The notes under the pieces: generated by a model
The model's database searches: none
The model's input: only the letters and a program-made list of their open reading frames with translations
What the model was told of the DNA's origin: nothing
Shown here: positions 1-7,944 of the stretch, piece by piece
Position numbering within the stretch: position 1 is the stretch's first letter
Layout of the letters: every line of letters starts with the position of its first letter
Origin: Chloroflexota bacterium
GTDB lineage: Bacteria; Chloroflexota; UBA4733
Assembly: GCA_023381895.1 (NCBI GenBank)
Contig: JAMCTA010000082.1
Span: 1-34,221, forward strand
Direction of reading: 5' to 3'
DNA length: 34,221 nt
Translations under genes and position numbers: made by a program

Positions 1-637
1 CCACAGGCAGCGACAACGGAATGGCGATCTGCCAGTAGAGACGGACGTAGCCGCAGCCGTCGATGCGGGCTGCCTCAAAGACCTCCTCAGAGATCGTCGC
101 GAAGAACTGGCGAAAGAGAAAGATCTGGAATGGCAAACCGAACCAGGCGGGCACAATGAGGGGCAGGTAGGTATTGATCCAGTTGAGCTGCTTGAAGAGC
201 ACGTACTGGGGAATCATCACAGCAGCATAGGGAAGCATCAGGGTGCTGAGCACGAGCAGGAACAGCACCTCTGATCCGGGGGCTTTGATACGGGCGAATG
301 CGAAGGCCGCGAGTGACGATGACAAGACTCCTCCGACGGAAGAGAGCAAGGCGATCTCCGCGGTATTGCGGAAGTACAGGGCGAACGGCTGAGACGTGAG
401 TCCCTCCGCATATCCCTTCAGCGTCCATGGGTTCGGGATGAAAGTAGGGGGATACTCCAGGATCTGCGAGACGTGCTCAAACGACGAGACGAGCATCCAG
501 AAAGCCGGGAAGATGAAGAGTACCGCTCCAGGAATGAGTACGACGAAAGCCAGCGCCGTCGAGAAGAGACGCACACCACGTCTCCCCAAGCGCGCTGAGG
601 CCCAACCCGCCTGCCCTATTGGCTTCACCTCGAGCAT
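1..637 (-). CDS. Carbohydrate ABC transporter permease, MalG/UgpE type (3' part lost at window edge)
   Basis: This is the second inner-membrane subunit of a sugar importer and it runs off the left edge, so only about the first 212 residues are present. After a basic N-terminus there is a membrane segment (residues about 20-40, with FVVLIPGAVLFIFPAFWMLV), and the later part contains LMLPYAAVMIPQYVLF. Near the edge lies the EAA loop (EAARIDGCGYVRLYW), the contact site for the ATPase subunit in this family. The frame is open throughout. I chose ATG at 637, which has GAAGGA upstream; an in-frame GTG at 643 is an alternative. It begins 15 bases after the stop of the first permease, so the two are surely co-transcribed. 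The substrate is not evident; MalFG/UgpAE-type permeases carry oligosaccharides, polyols or glycerol phosphate. Confidence 0.88.
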   Translation of the reverse strand, partial: MLEVKPIGQAGWASARLGRRGVRLFSTALAFVVLIPGAVLFIFPAFWMLVSSFEHVSQILEYPPTFIPNPWTLKGYAEGLTSQPFALYFRNTAEIALLSSVGGVLSSSLAAFAFARIKAPGSEVLFLLVLSTLMLPYAAVMIPQYVLFKQLNWINTYLPLIVPAWFGLPFQIFLFRQFFATISEEVFEAARIDGCGYVRLYWQIAIPLSLPV

Positions 638-652
638 GGTCACGATGTCCTT

Positions 653-1582
653 CTAGGAGAACCCCCCACCGTAGTACACCCAGCGGGCGGAAGAGCGAAA
701 GATCGCGATCGTGCAGATGAGGACGATGGCGAAGAGAACCCAGGCTTGTGCCGAGGCCAATCCCATCTTGAAGTACTCGAACGCATTCTGATAGAGGTAG
801 AGATTGTAGAAGTAGGAAGCGTAGTCCGGACCGCCTTGCGTCAAGATGTATGGCTGCGTGAAGGTCTGCGATGCCCCGATCAATCCGAGGATCAGATTCA
901 GCAATACCACGGGCGACACCATAGGCAGCGTCACGTTGAGAGCCCGGCGGAGCACACCGGCTCCATCGATCTGCGCTGCTTCGTACAACTCGGAAGGGAT
1001 GGCCTGCAACCCAGCCAGGAAGATGACCATGCTGGAGCCGATACCCCAGACGCTCATGATGATGAGCGCCGGCAACACCCACTGCGGATTACCGAGCCAG
1101 TCAGGACCAGCCTTGCCACTCACACTCCGGATGGCCCAGTCGATGACGCCAAACTCCGGGAGGAACAGGAACATCCAGAGCACGGAGGTCGCTGCAACCG
1201 GGAGTACTGTTGGTAGATAGTAAATCGTGCGGAAAACCCGCATGAAAGGGAGACGAAGGTTGAGCAGGAGTGCGCAACAGAATGCCAAGATGAGGTTGAC
1301 TGGAACAGAGATAACCGCGTAGATCACCGTGATCTCGAGAGAGTGCCAGAACAGTGAATCGTGAATGAGGTGACTGTAGTTCTGTAGTCCAGTCCACTGC
1401 GGTGGCTGCAACACGCTGTACTGCGTAAAGCTGAAGTAGAGCGATGCAACTATGGGGAAGAGTGTGAAGACCGCAAAGCCAATCATCCACGGCAAGATGA
1501 AGAGATAGAACCACAGGATCTTCTGCCGTTGGAGGGAGCGCTGTCTCGTGGTCGAGCGGCCAACGGCAACTGCACGTGCCAC
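653..1582 (-). CDS. Carbohydrate ABC transporter permease, MalF/UgpA type
   Basis: First membrane subunit of a CUT1-type sugar importer, about 309 residues. A basic N-terminus is followed by a membrane segment with FILPWMIGFAVFTLFPIVAS, a BPD_transp_1 core with about five further segments, and the EAA loop EAAQIDGAGVLRRALN near residue 210, followed by the usual LP. The frame extends upstream to a GTG at 1627, but that start would overlap the binding-protein gene by 40 bases and has no ribosome site. The GTG at 1582, 5 bases after the preceding stop and with GAAGGGG upstream, is preferred. It is the middle gene of a binding protein-permease-permease operon. No ATPase gene is visible here, which is common because such systems often share a MsmX/UgpC-type ATPase encoded elsewhere (established for the family). 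Confidence 0.93.
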   Translation of the reverse strand: MARAVAVGRSTTRQRSLQRQKILWFYLFILPWMIGFAVFTLFPIVASLYFSFTQYSVLQPPQWTGLQNYSHLIHDSLFWHSLEITVIYAVISVPVNLILAFCCALLLNLRLPFMRVFRTIYYLPTVLPVAATSVLWMFLFLPEFGVIDWAIRSVSGKAGPDWLGNPQWVLPALIIMSVWGIGSSMVIFLAGLQAIPSELYEAAQIDGAGVLRRALNVTLPMVSPVVLLNLILGLIGASQTFTQPYILTQGGPDYASYFYNLYLYQNAFEYFKMGLASAQAWVLFAIVLICTIAIFRSSARWVYYGGGFS

Positions 1583-1587
1583 GCGAC

Positions 1588-3093
1588 CTACGACCCCTTC
1601 TGAAGACTCTGGACGATACTCTGCCACTTTGTCTTTACCGCCGTCAGCCCATCAAGCGCCGTCTGCTTCCCAATCCAGACGGGTGCCATGAGCTGGGTAA
1701 AGGCATTGGAGAACTCAGCCGGGCTATCGATGATGTTGGTCGGATCCCCAAACCCCTCCTTGATACCACCCTCGAAGACGGACTGGAAGGTCTTCTCCTG
1801 CATCGAAAACCCAGGAATCGCCACCACGCCCTTCGACCACTTCTGGAAGTAGCTGATGTCGGCGACAGGAGGATTGTCCTTGGCGTACTCGATGAGATCA
1901 TCCGCCCCCTTGCCGCGTGAAGAAAAGAGCATGAGCTGAAAGCCTCCGTCTGGGTTCTTACTGCCGCGGCCGAGATACCAGGCATTGTCTTCACGCTGCG
2001 AGGTGTTCTTGCCACCTGGTCCCCACGGGAAGGGAGCAACACCCCACTGGAAGTGGGGCTTCGCCACCGCCGCCTGACGCTCCAGCCAGCCCGCAGCAAC
2101 CTCGACAATGCCCACCCTACCACTGAAGAGGGGGTTGCCTTGAGATGCCAGCGCCTGCGCGTCCGTTGGTGTGGGACTCACCTGATACTTCAGCGTGAGA
2201 TTAGCGAGCCAGGTCATAGCATCCACCATGCCCGATCGGTCTGGATAGACCTGCGCTGGAAGCTTGCCCTGGTAGATCGGCGAATCTTGTGGGCCGCCCT
2301 TATCGTTGAAAGGATCGGCATTCCACAGCCAGCCCAAGGAGCCGAGTGCACCAGACCCCATGATGAGTCCATAGGTCGCCGTCGAGGGATTGCCTGTCTT
2401 ATGTGTGAGCGCCTTAGCAGCCTCGAGGAGCTTGTCTGTCGTCCACGTCTTGTCATTCCAATCGCTCGGTGGCAAGGGAACGTTGTATTTGTCAAAGAGC
2501 GTCTTGTTGTAGACAAGGAAGACGGGATTGCTGTTCCACGGAATGGCCAGGAGCTTTCCGTCAACCGTGTACTCCTTGCGGTAGATGTCGAGCAGATAGC
2601 TTGGATCTACCTTTGCCTGGCTGAAGTAGGTTGTCAGATCAGTGAGCAGGTTGTGATGCACTAACGTATAGAAGCCAGTGTTGCCCCAATCGGTGTAGAC
2701 TTCAGGCACGGATCCCGCAGCAACAAGGGCGAGGAGCTTCTGCCCATACGCAGTACTCCCTGGCGACACCACTTGGACCTCGATATTCGGCTGAACCTTC
2801 TTGAAGTCGGGAACGATCCCGTTGCGCGAGAACTTGTCGAGGAGCGGATCTTCCGGAACCAGCCACGTCACCTGGCCTTTTGCCGTGCCCGGAGCCTGCG
2901 CCTGAGCAGATGTGGCGGCACTCTGGCTCGCTGTGGCCGCCTGGGACTTCACCACTGCAGAACTCGTCGTGCTCGTCGTACTGCTCGCCGATGAGCCGCA
3001 CGCCGCGAGTAAGGGCAGGGCGGCAGCAGCGCCTACGAAGGCAAGACCACGAATGACAACAGCTCTTCTGCTGACACGATGCTGCACCGACAC
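1588..3093 (-). CDS. Extracellular solute-binding lipoprotein, family 1 (sugar ABC transporter)
   Basis: Substrate-capturing lipoprotein of the importer, about 501 residues. The N-terminus has a twin-arginine-like SRRAVVIRG, a hydrophobic stretch and a lipobox LLAAC with the lipidated Cys near residue 32. A Ser/Thr/Ala/Gln linker of about 40 residues leads into the SBP_bac_1 fold, which starts at VTWLVPEDP. Family-typical stretches include the early FLVYNKTLF and a later AMTWLANLTLKY. I chose GTG at 3093 because AAGGAGA lies five bases upstream; the frame extends to 3156 without such support. It is the first gene of the operon with two permeases. A candidate promoter and LacI-type palindrome lie about 130 bases upstream. 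The sugar is not identifiable. Confidence 0.93.
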   Translation of the reverse strand: MSVQHRVSRRAVVIRGLAFVGAAAALPLLAACGSSASSTTSTTSSAVVKSQAATASQSAATSAQAQAPGTAKGQVTWLVPEDPLLDKFSRNGIVPDFKKVQPNIEVQVVSPGSTAYGQKLLALVAAGSVPEVYTDWGNTGFYTLVHHNLLTDLTTYFSQAKVDPSYLLDIYRKEYTVDGKLLAIPWNSNPVFLVYNKTLFDKYNVPLPPSDWNDKTWTTDKLLEAAKALTHKTGNPSTATYGLIMGSGALGSLGWLWNADPFNDKGGPQDSPIYQGKLPAQVYPDRSGMVDAMTWLANLTLKYQVSPTPTDAQALASQGNPLFSGRVGIVEVAAGWLERQAAVAKPHFQWGVAPFPWGPGGKNTSQREDNAWYLGRGSKNPDGGFQLMLFSSRGKGADDLIEYAKDNPPVADISYFQKWSKGVVAIPGFSMQEKTFQSVFEGGIKEGFGDPTNIIDSPAEFSNAFTQLMAPVWIGKQTALDGLTAVKTKWQSIVQSLQKGS

Positions 3094-3125
3094 TAGTGTC
3101 TCCTTTCTGGAGCTATACCTCACAA

Positions 3126-3137
3126 CGCAAGCTTGCG
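3126..3137. repeat. Perfect 12-bp palindrome in the leader of the sugar transporter operon
   Basis: CGCAAGCTTGCG is a perfect palindrome about 33 bases upstream of the binding-protein start, inside the predicted 5' untranslated leader. It could be a second operator or a small hairpin. It does not match the LacI-type site further upstream, so it would need a different regulator. Chance occurrence cannot be excluded. Confidence 0.3.
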
Positions 3138-3218
3138 GACCTCCGTCGCGCCTCACTGCAACCAGAGCGGTGTGTTCGACCGGCTACGATATGCAATGGG
3201 TACCAGGTTCCACGAAGA

Positions 3219-3242
3219 CAAACGTTTGACTACTCGATTATA
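3219..3242 (-). promoter_or_regulatory. Candidate promoter -10 box with LacI-type operator for the sugar transporter operon
   Basis: On the minus strand a perfect TATAAT (3242-3237) is followed, eight bases on, by the perfect palindrome CAAACGTTTG (3228-3219). The palindrome therefore sits over the expected start site, the classical place for a repressor. Its AAnCGnTT core with a central CG is the signature of LacI-family operators. No good -35 box is seen at the expected spacing. No LacI-family gene is in the window. The leader to the GTG at 3093 would be about 135 bases. Confidence 0.45.
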
Positions 3243-3612
3243 GACCAGAACTCCTAATGCTGGCTAGATCAAGCGCTCGAGTTGCTCTGCCAGTCGAGCG
3301 CACAACTGCGAGGGTTTGCTCTACAGATAGGTCACGGCACCCTCCAGGCCGGGCGCCCTTCGCTAAGGCGGGTGTGGCTGGCTCATCTCGCTGCGGTTCC
3401 TGAAGCAGCAGTCTGCTCACCGGTGGACTCGATCTTCTCGCTCTTGCTGCGCGCCGCCGTCGGGCGGTAGTGCTGCTCAAGGAGCGGAGTACCGCAGTGC
3501 TCTATGCCTCGCTTTTCTTGCGAGCCGTTCCAGGAAGCGATACCCTGATAATTTCAAGGATGCTCTAGCCCATCACGGTCATGCTAGCACCAGAAGGATC
3601 CGGCAAGCGCAC
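3243..3612. other. Intergenic region between divergent sugar transporter operon and SCO gene
   Basis: About 370 bases without a convincing gene; short open frames here have no ribosome site or recognisable domain. A GATAAT (3547-3552) upstream of the SCO gene could be a -10 box, but the nearest -35-like element, TTGCGA (3518-3523), is 23 bases away, so I do not call a promoter. Confidence 0.4.
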
Positions 3613-4308
3613 ATGCTAAAGAAGACACGCGTGCCAGAGCTCCCATCGAGGGCGGCAACATCGAGGCGCTCGCCCTCTCGCTGGGCACTCCCTCTCATCC
3701 TCACTGCTGTGCTCATTGCTGCCGGCGCAGCAGTCGGTCTGCTCATGTCACTCCATATTCAAGCCCAGCAGCTCATCGGCCCCACCATCAGTGGCAACGC
3801 CAAGGCGGCTGATTTCGCGCTCAAGGATAGCAATGGGCACACGATCTCTCTCGCCGCACTCAAAGGCAAGGTGGTAGCTCTCACCTTCCTCTACACGCAC
3901 TGTCCGGATGTCTGCCCCCTCATCGCCGGCAAGCTTGCACAAGCCGACAATGCCCTGGGGTCCGATCAGTCGAAAGTCGAGCTCCTCGCCGTCAGCGTAG
4001 ACCCGAAGGGAGACACGCCGCAGACCGTGGCCGCCTTCGATCAGACCCACGGTTTGGTGCAGCCCAACTGGCACTACCTCCTTGGCACGGCAAGCCAGCT
4101 GATACCGGTCTGGAAGAGCTACTACGTGGGAGCAGATGCTGCAGAGGCGCCGAGCAAGGCAGGCAGCGTGAGCAAGCCATCTCCTCAGCTTGTCAACCAC
4201 ACCGCCATTATCTACGTCATCGATCCTCAGGGGCGTCTGCGCCTCGCCTTTGATGCAAGCTTCAACGTGGGTGACTTCGTGCACGACGTGAGAGCGCTGG
4301 CATCCTAG
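3613..4308 (+). CDS. SCO1/SenC/PrrC-type thioredoxin-fold copper/redox protein
   Basis: Membrane-anchored SCO-family protein of 231 residues. In this family such proteins deliver copper to the CuA centre of cytochrome oxidase or act as thiol reductases on the outer face of the membrane. A basic N-terminus precedes one membrane segment (about residues 26-48). The thioredoxin-like domain follows with the copper-binding pair C97 and C101 in THCPDVCP and the partner H196 in VNHTAII; all three ligands are present. The ATG at 3613 has only a weak AGAAGGA about 14 bases upstream. No oxidase genes are adjacent. It converges with the P-type ATPase gene, so a shared metal role is possible but unproven. 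Confidence 0.9.
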   Translation: MLKKTRVPELPSRAATSRRSPSRWALPLILTAVLIAAGAAVGLLMSLHIQAQQLIGPTISGNAKAADFALKDSNGHTISLAALKGKVVALTFLYTHCPDVCPLIAGKLAQADNALGSDQSKVELLAVSVDPKGDTPQTVAAFDQTHGLVQPNWHYLLGTASQLIPVWKSYYVGADAAEAPSKAGSVSKPSPQLVNHTAIIYVIDPQGRLRLAFDASFNVGDFVHDVRALAS

Positions 4309-4419
4309 GAACATCTGCCGCAGCAGCTGGGTTCTGCCCGCCGTTGAAGTGCGGCTGCCCAGCCCTGACTCTTTCCTTGCCCCGATTGTGTCCTCAGCGT
4401 GTGCTTCCGGCGAGCACGA

Positions 4420-7098
4420 TCACCCGGACCTCATCACACCTTTTCCGCGAAGACCAATCCGGATCCATTTGTACGGCTCCCACCAGCTGGGCACCAGGAG
4501 CGCGCTTGCCAGCACGACACCCCACGCCAGGGGTGGAAGGGACAGCAGGTGCAAGCGCGCCTGGAGAAAGGGGAAGGAGAGACCCAGTGCAAGAACCAGC
4601 AGCACTCCGGCGAGCCACCCGAGGAAAGGTCGATTCGCCAGAGGATGCGTGCGCAAGAGCAGTTGATGCTCTGCACGCATGTGTGCCGCCATCACGACGT
4701 GCCCGAGCAGCCAGGTCGCAAAGGCTGCCGTTTGCGCCGCCGGGAGGCCATAGCGCTGAAGGGTCCATCCATAGGCACACAGCACGGCTGCTGCCAGCGA
4801 CAAGCCGCCCAGAAGCATGCCGAGCTGCATCGAGCGGTCGATGAATGGGCGGGACACATTCCGTGGAGGCTGGGTCATGAGTTCTTGCTCCGGCGGCTCG
4901 GCCACGAAGGTTGTCGACGCACCCAGGTCCATGAACAGCTCCATCACGATGATCTGCACTGGAGCGAAGGGAATAGGTAGGTGCAGAAGCACGGCTGCAA
5001 GAGAAGCACTGACGAGGGCGATCTTGGCCGCGAGATAGTAGCGCACCGCCTTGCGCAGATTGGCGTAGAGTGTGCGTCCGGCACGCACCGCCGTCACAAT
5101 CGTCGCGAGCCGGTCATCGCCCAGCACGAGGTCCGCAGCCTCACGCGCGACATCGGTCCCGGTCTGCCCCATGGCCACACCAACAGCGGCAGCACGCAGC
5201 GCCGGAGCATCGTTGACACCATCTCCGCTCACCGCTACGACATCGCCATGAGCCTGCAGAGCCTGTACGAGCTGCAGCTTCTGCTCGGCAGTGATACGCG
5301 CGAACACTGAAGCTGAGCGAGCAAGCCGTCCGATCTCCCCGGCGGTCTGACCGGCGAGCTCACGGCCCAAGACGACGCGATCCGCCGCGATCCCGGTGTG
5401 CCGTGCCACGGCTTCGGCCGTGACCGGATGGTCACCGGTGAGCATGATGACCCGGATCCCCGCCGCTTGTAACGCTGCTACTGCTCCCGCAGCCTCGGGG
5501 CGTGGGGGATCCGCGAGTCCAACGAGACCGACGAGCGTCAACTGCCGCTCGAGTGAATCTCTCCCATCAGACGTGGAGAGAGCGGGGGCAATCCGCCGCT
5601 CGGCGAGAGCGAGCACACGCAAGCCGCGGCGAGTCAACGCCTCCACCTCAGTACAGACACACTGCCGGGATGAACCATCAAGCTCGGTGATACGATCGGC
5701 AGTGAGAAGCTGCGAGCAACGCTCGAGCACCGATTCAGGGGCGCCTTTGACGGCGAGCCAGCGCTGACCGTGGCGTTCGTAGAGCACAGCGACACTGCGC
5801 CACAGATCATCGAACGGATACTCTTCAATGATTGCGACCCGTGCGTGCAGATTGGCGACGTCGAGTCCAGCAGTCGCCGCTGCTGCGAGCAGAGCGATCT
5901 CGGTTGGATCACCAATCCATTGTAGATGGCCATCAGTCACCTGCAGCTGCGCATCACTGGCAAGGCTCCCCAGCTCCAGAAGCCTCAGCATCACCCCGTC
6001 TTGGGCCGGTGGAAACGGGGACTCGCACCCATCTATCCAGAGCGTTGCCACCTGCATCCGGTTCTCGGTGAGCGTGCCAGTCTTATCGGTACCTACGACA
6101 GACACTGCCCCGAGTGTTTCCGCGGCTTGAAGTCGCTTGAGGAACGCTCGCTGGCGCGCGAGCTGATAGGCTCCCAAACCGAGCACAATGGTGATCAAGA
6201 TCGGTAGCTCTTCGGGAATCGTGGCAAAAGCGAGCGTCAGACCGGTGAGTAGCATGTCCTGGAAGGGAAGATGAGCAACGACGATTCCGAGGAGCGGGGT
6301 GAGGACGCTCAGGCCAATGGCAACCCACACCAGCCATCCTGCCAGCTGGCGCATGTGCACCTGCAACGGTGTGCGCGGGGGCCGGCCCATCTGCACGAGC
6401 CGCTGGATGCGACCCAGCTCCGTATTCCGGCCCGTGGCAACCACAACACCACGGCCATGGCCTGCGGTCACGAGTGTGCCGCTGAAAGTGAGATTGCGCC
6501 GCTCCACCAGCTCAGCCAGCGGCTCGAGCTGGCAGTCTGCTTCTTTGGTCACTGGCACTGATTCACCGGTCAGACTGGACTCATCCACGCGGAGCGCGAC
6601 GGTCTCCAGCAAGCGCAGATCAGCTGGCACACGCGTTCCTGGCTGCAGCAGCACCACGTCTCCTGGAACGAGCTCGGCGCTCGGCACTATCAGCACTGTG
6701 CCGTCGCGAATAGCTCTTGCGGTCGGAGCGCTCAAATGGCGGAGCGCTCCGATGGCTCGCTTGGCCCGCGCTTCACTCCAGAGCTCCACAATCGCCACTG
6801 CCAGGATAACCACGAGGATGGTCAGCGCATCAGCAAGCTTCCCAAGAAGACCGTAGAGCCCAGCGACAACGAAGAGCAATGGCACAAGCGGCTCGGTAAG
6901 CGGTTCCAGCGGTTCTTTCCACCAGCGCGAGCGGCGCGGTGGATCGAGAACGTTAGCTCCCCACTGTTCGAGGCGGGCAACAGCCTCCAGCGTAGACAGT
7001 CCCTGGTGCGCGTCAGTGCCCAGCTGGATCAGGGTGCCGCTTGCGGACTCGCTGTGCCAGGTGACCTCAGCACCGTGAAGGTTGCTAGCCGCTGCCAT
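4420..7098 (-). CDS. P-type cation-transporting ATPase (P2-like, specificity uncertain)
   Basis: ATP-driven membrane cation pump of about 892 residues. Order seen: N-terminal cation_ATPase_N-like region, actuator domain with TGES (177-180), M4 with PEELP, phosphorylation site DKTGT (D338), nucleotide domain with KGAPE, hinge MLTGDHP and GDGVNDAP (625-632), then C-terminal membrane helices. Compared with SERCA-type Ca2+ pumps, M4 reads PEELP instead of PEGLP. The M6 ion-site NxxxD reads ELFMD (E720, D724), so an acidic residue replaces the usual Asn. No N-terminal CxxC heavy-metal domain or CPC motif is present, which argues against a copper/zinc P1B pump. ATG at 7098 overlaps the end of the ChrB-like gene by 14 bases and has AGGAG upstream, implying translational coupling. 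Ca2+, Mg2+, Mn2+ or another ion are all possible. Confidence 0.92.
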   Translation of the reverse strand: MAAASNLHGAEVTWHSESASGTLIQLGTDAHQGLSTLEAVARLEQWGANVLDPPRRSRWWKEPLEPLTEPLVPLLFVVAGLYGLLGKLADALTILVVILAVAIVELWSEARAKRAIGALRHLSAPTARAIRDGTVLIVPSAELVPGDVVLLQPGTRVPADLRLLETVALRVDESSLTGESVPVTKEADCQLEPLAELVERRNLTFSGTLVTAGHGRGVVVATGRNTELGRIQRLVQMGRPPRTPLQVHMRQLAGWLVWVAIGLSVLTPLLGIVVAHLPFQDMLLTGLTLAFATIPEELPILITIVLGLGAYQLARQRAFLKRLQAAETLGAVSVVGTDKTGTLTENRMQVATLWIDGCESPFPPAQDGVMLRLLELGSLASDAQLQVTDGHLQWIGDPTEIALLAAAATAGLDVANLHARVAIIEEYPFDDLWRSVAVLYERHGQRWLAVKGAPESVLERCSQLLTADRITELDGSSRQCVCTEVEALTRRGLRVLALAERRIAPALSTSDGRDSLERQLTLVGLVGLADPPRPEAAGAVAALQAAGIRVIMLTGDHPVTAEAVARHTGIAADRVVLGRELAGQTAGEIGRLARSASVFARITAEQKLQLVQALQAHGDVVAVSGDGVNDAPALRAAAVGVAMGQTGTDVAREAADLVLGDDRLATIVTAVRAGRTLYANLRKAVRYYLAAKIALVSASLAAVLLHLPIPFAPVQIIVMELFMDLGASTTFVAEPPEQELMTQPPRNVSRPFIDRSMQLGMLLGGLSLAAAVLCAYGWTLQRYGLPAAQTAAFATWLLGHVVMAAHMRAEHQLLLRTHPLANRPFLGWLAGVLLVLALGLSFPFLQARLHLLSLPPLAWGVVLASALLVPSWWEPYKWIRIGLRGKGVMRSG

Positions 7099-7678
7099 CA
7101 CGGTTGCCCTCTCCTCCCTGTTCCCGGCGGTAGACCTCACCGGCGAATGCGTCGAGAGCCTCTCGTCCGCGTTCAACTGCGGCGTGGGCGCTGGCTCGTA
7201 GGGGTGCCTCGAAGAAGTCACGTGCCTGAATACGATCCTGCCAGCGTTGCAGCTTCTCCCAATCAGACTCGATGTCCTCGAGCTCGGCAAAGGTATATTT
7301 GCCCTTGTGCTGCTCGCGCCTGATCTCGTCTTCCAAGCGCTCGACGCCTTCTATGAGCTCGGTGTACTCTTCGTCGCGAGCTTCTTTGAAGCGCCGGATG
7401 ATGTCCTGCTCCCACTCGTGGTCCGGTGAGAACGTCAGGAGCAAAGAAACATCACCCCCCATAGCACGTATGCGCTGAGCGAGCTCCATCAGTGCTCCCC
7501 GCGTGTCTGGATGGTCAGGGAGGATCACTGCCGCCTGCTGGAGGTAGACAGCTCCGAGCTGCTTGAGGTGGCGCCACACGTAGGTGCGCCGGCCAGGCGG
7601 ATCCTGTGGCACGCGATAGATCAAGAGCTGCCAGGACTGGCTCGACTCAGTCACGAATAGGCCTACACGCCATGTCAC
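7085..7678 (-). CDS. ChrB N-terminal domain protein
   Basis: A protein of 197 residues matching the N-terminal domain of the chromate-resistance regulator ChrB. The family signature appears as SWQLLIYRVPQDPPGRRTYVWR-like sequence (about residues 15-36), then LGAVYLQQAAVILP. A long charged helical region follows (about residues 85-175). The C-terminal ChrB domain of full-length proteins is absent. Start GTG 7678 has no ribosome site, but a TATAAG lies 8 bases upstream, suggesting a leaderless message; GTG at 7654 is an alternative. It overlaps the P-type ATPase gene, so the pair probably forms one operon. Roles in metal sensing are known for ChrB; that this one senses chromate is not shown, since no ChrA transporter is nearby. 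Confidence 0.85.
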   Translation of the reverse strand: MTWRVGLFVTESSQSWQLLIYRVPQDPPGRRTYVWRHLKQLGAVYLQQAAVILPDHPDTRGALMELAQRIRAMGGDVSLLLTFSPDHEWEQDIIRRFKEARDEEYTELIEGVERLEDEIRREQHKGKYTFAELEDIESDWEKLQRWQDRIQARDFFEAPLRASAHAAVERGREALDAFAGEVYRREQGGEGNRDGSG

Positions 7679-7686
7679 TAACGTTG

Positions 7687-7692
7687 CTTATA
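7687..7692 (-). promoter_or_regulatory. Candidate -10 box of a leaderless chrB-like transcript
   Basis: TATAAG on the minus strand ends eight bases before the GTG start, so transcription would begin at or next to the start codon. The -35 region (GTGTGG) is poor. The missing Shine-Dalgarno site agrees with a leaderless message, but the call is tentative. Confidence 0.3.
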
Positions 7693-7787
7693 ACGATTGT
7701 GACACTCTACCACACGACGCCGAGTGCCGGCCACGCGACCAGCGTTCCTTCTCAGTACATCCCGGTACCCAAAACTGATCAGCTTCG

Positions 7788-7919
7788 CTAAATCCTTCCA
7801 CGGGGCCTGTTGCGAAAGGCGGGGCCCTCACCCCAGCTCGCCAAGGCTCGCCACCCCTCCCCCAAGCTTGGGGGAGGGGGTGAGGGTCTCCTTCGCAACG
7901 CCATTCTGGTTTGATTTAG
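7788..7919. repeat. Interspersed hairpin repeat, copy 1 (MITE/REP-like, 132 bp)
   Basis: This intergenic element starts with CTAAATC and ends with GATTTAG, giving exact 7-base terminal inverted repeats. Inside, GTTGCGAA near the left end pairs with TTCGCAAC near the right end, CCCTCACCCC pairs with GGGGTGAGGG, and the centre is the palindrome CTCCCCCAAGCTTGGGGGAG. A second copy lies at 31913-32051. No open frame is needed to explain it. Ends containing TA could reflect TA target duplication; no longer target duplication is visible. Confidence 0.85.
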
Positions 7920-7944
7920 TCTGTCGACAAGTCGCGGAGCGATA

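Noticed and set aside
87..428. Minus-strand open frame of 113 codons
   Set aside because: Shadow of the second permease, whose true frame runs through 1-637 with membrane segments and the EAA loop.
477..1082. Minus-strand open frame of 201 codons
   Set aside because: His/Arg/Ser-rich translation overlapping both permeases in another frame; no domain.
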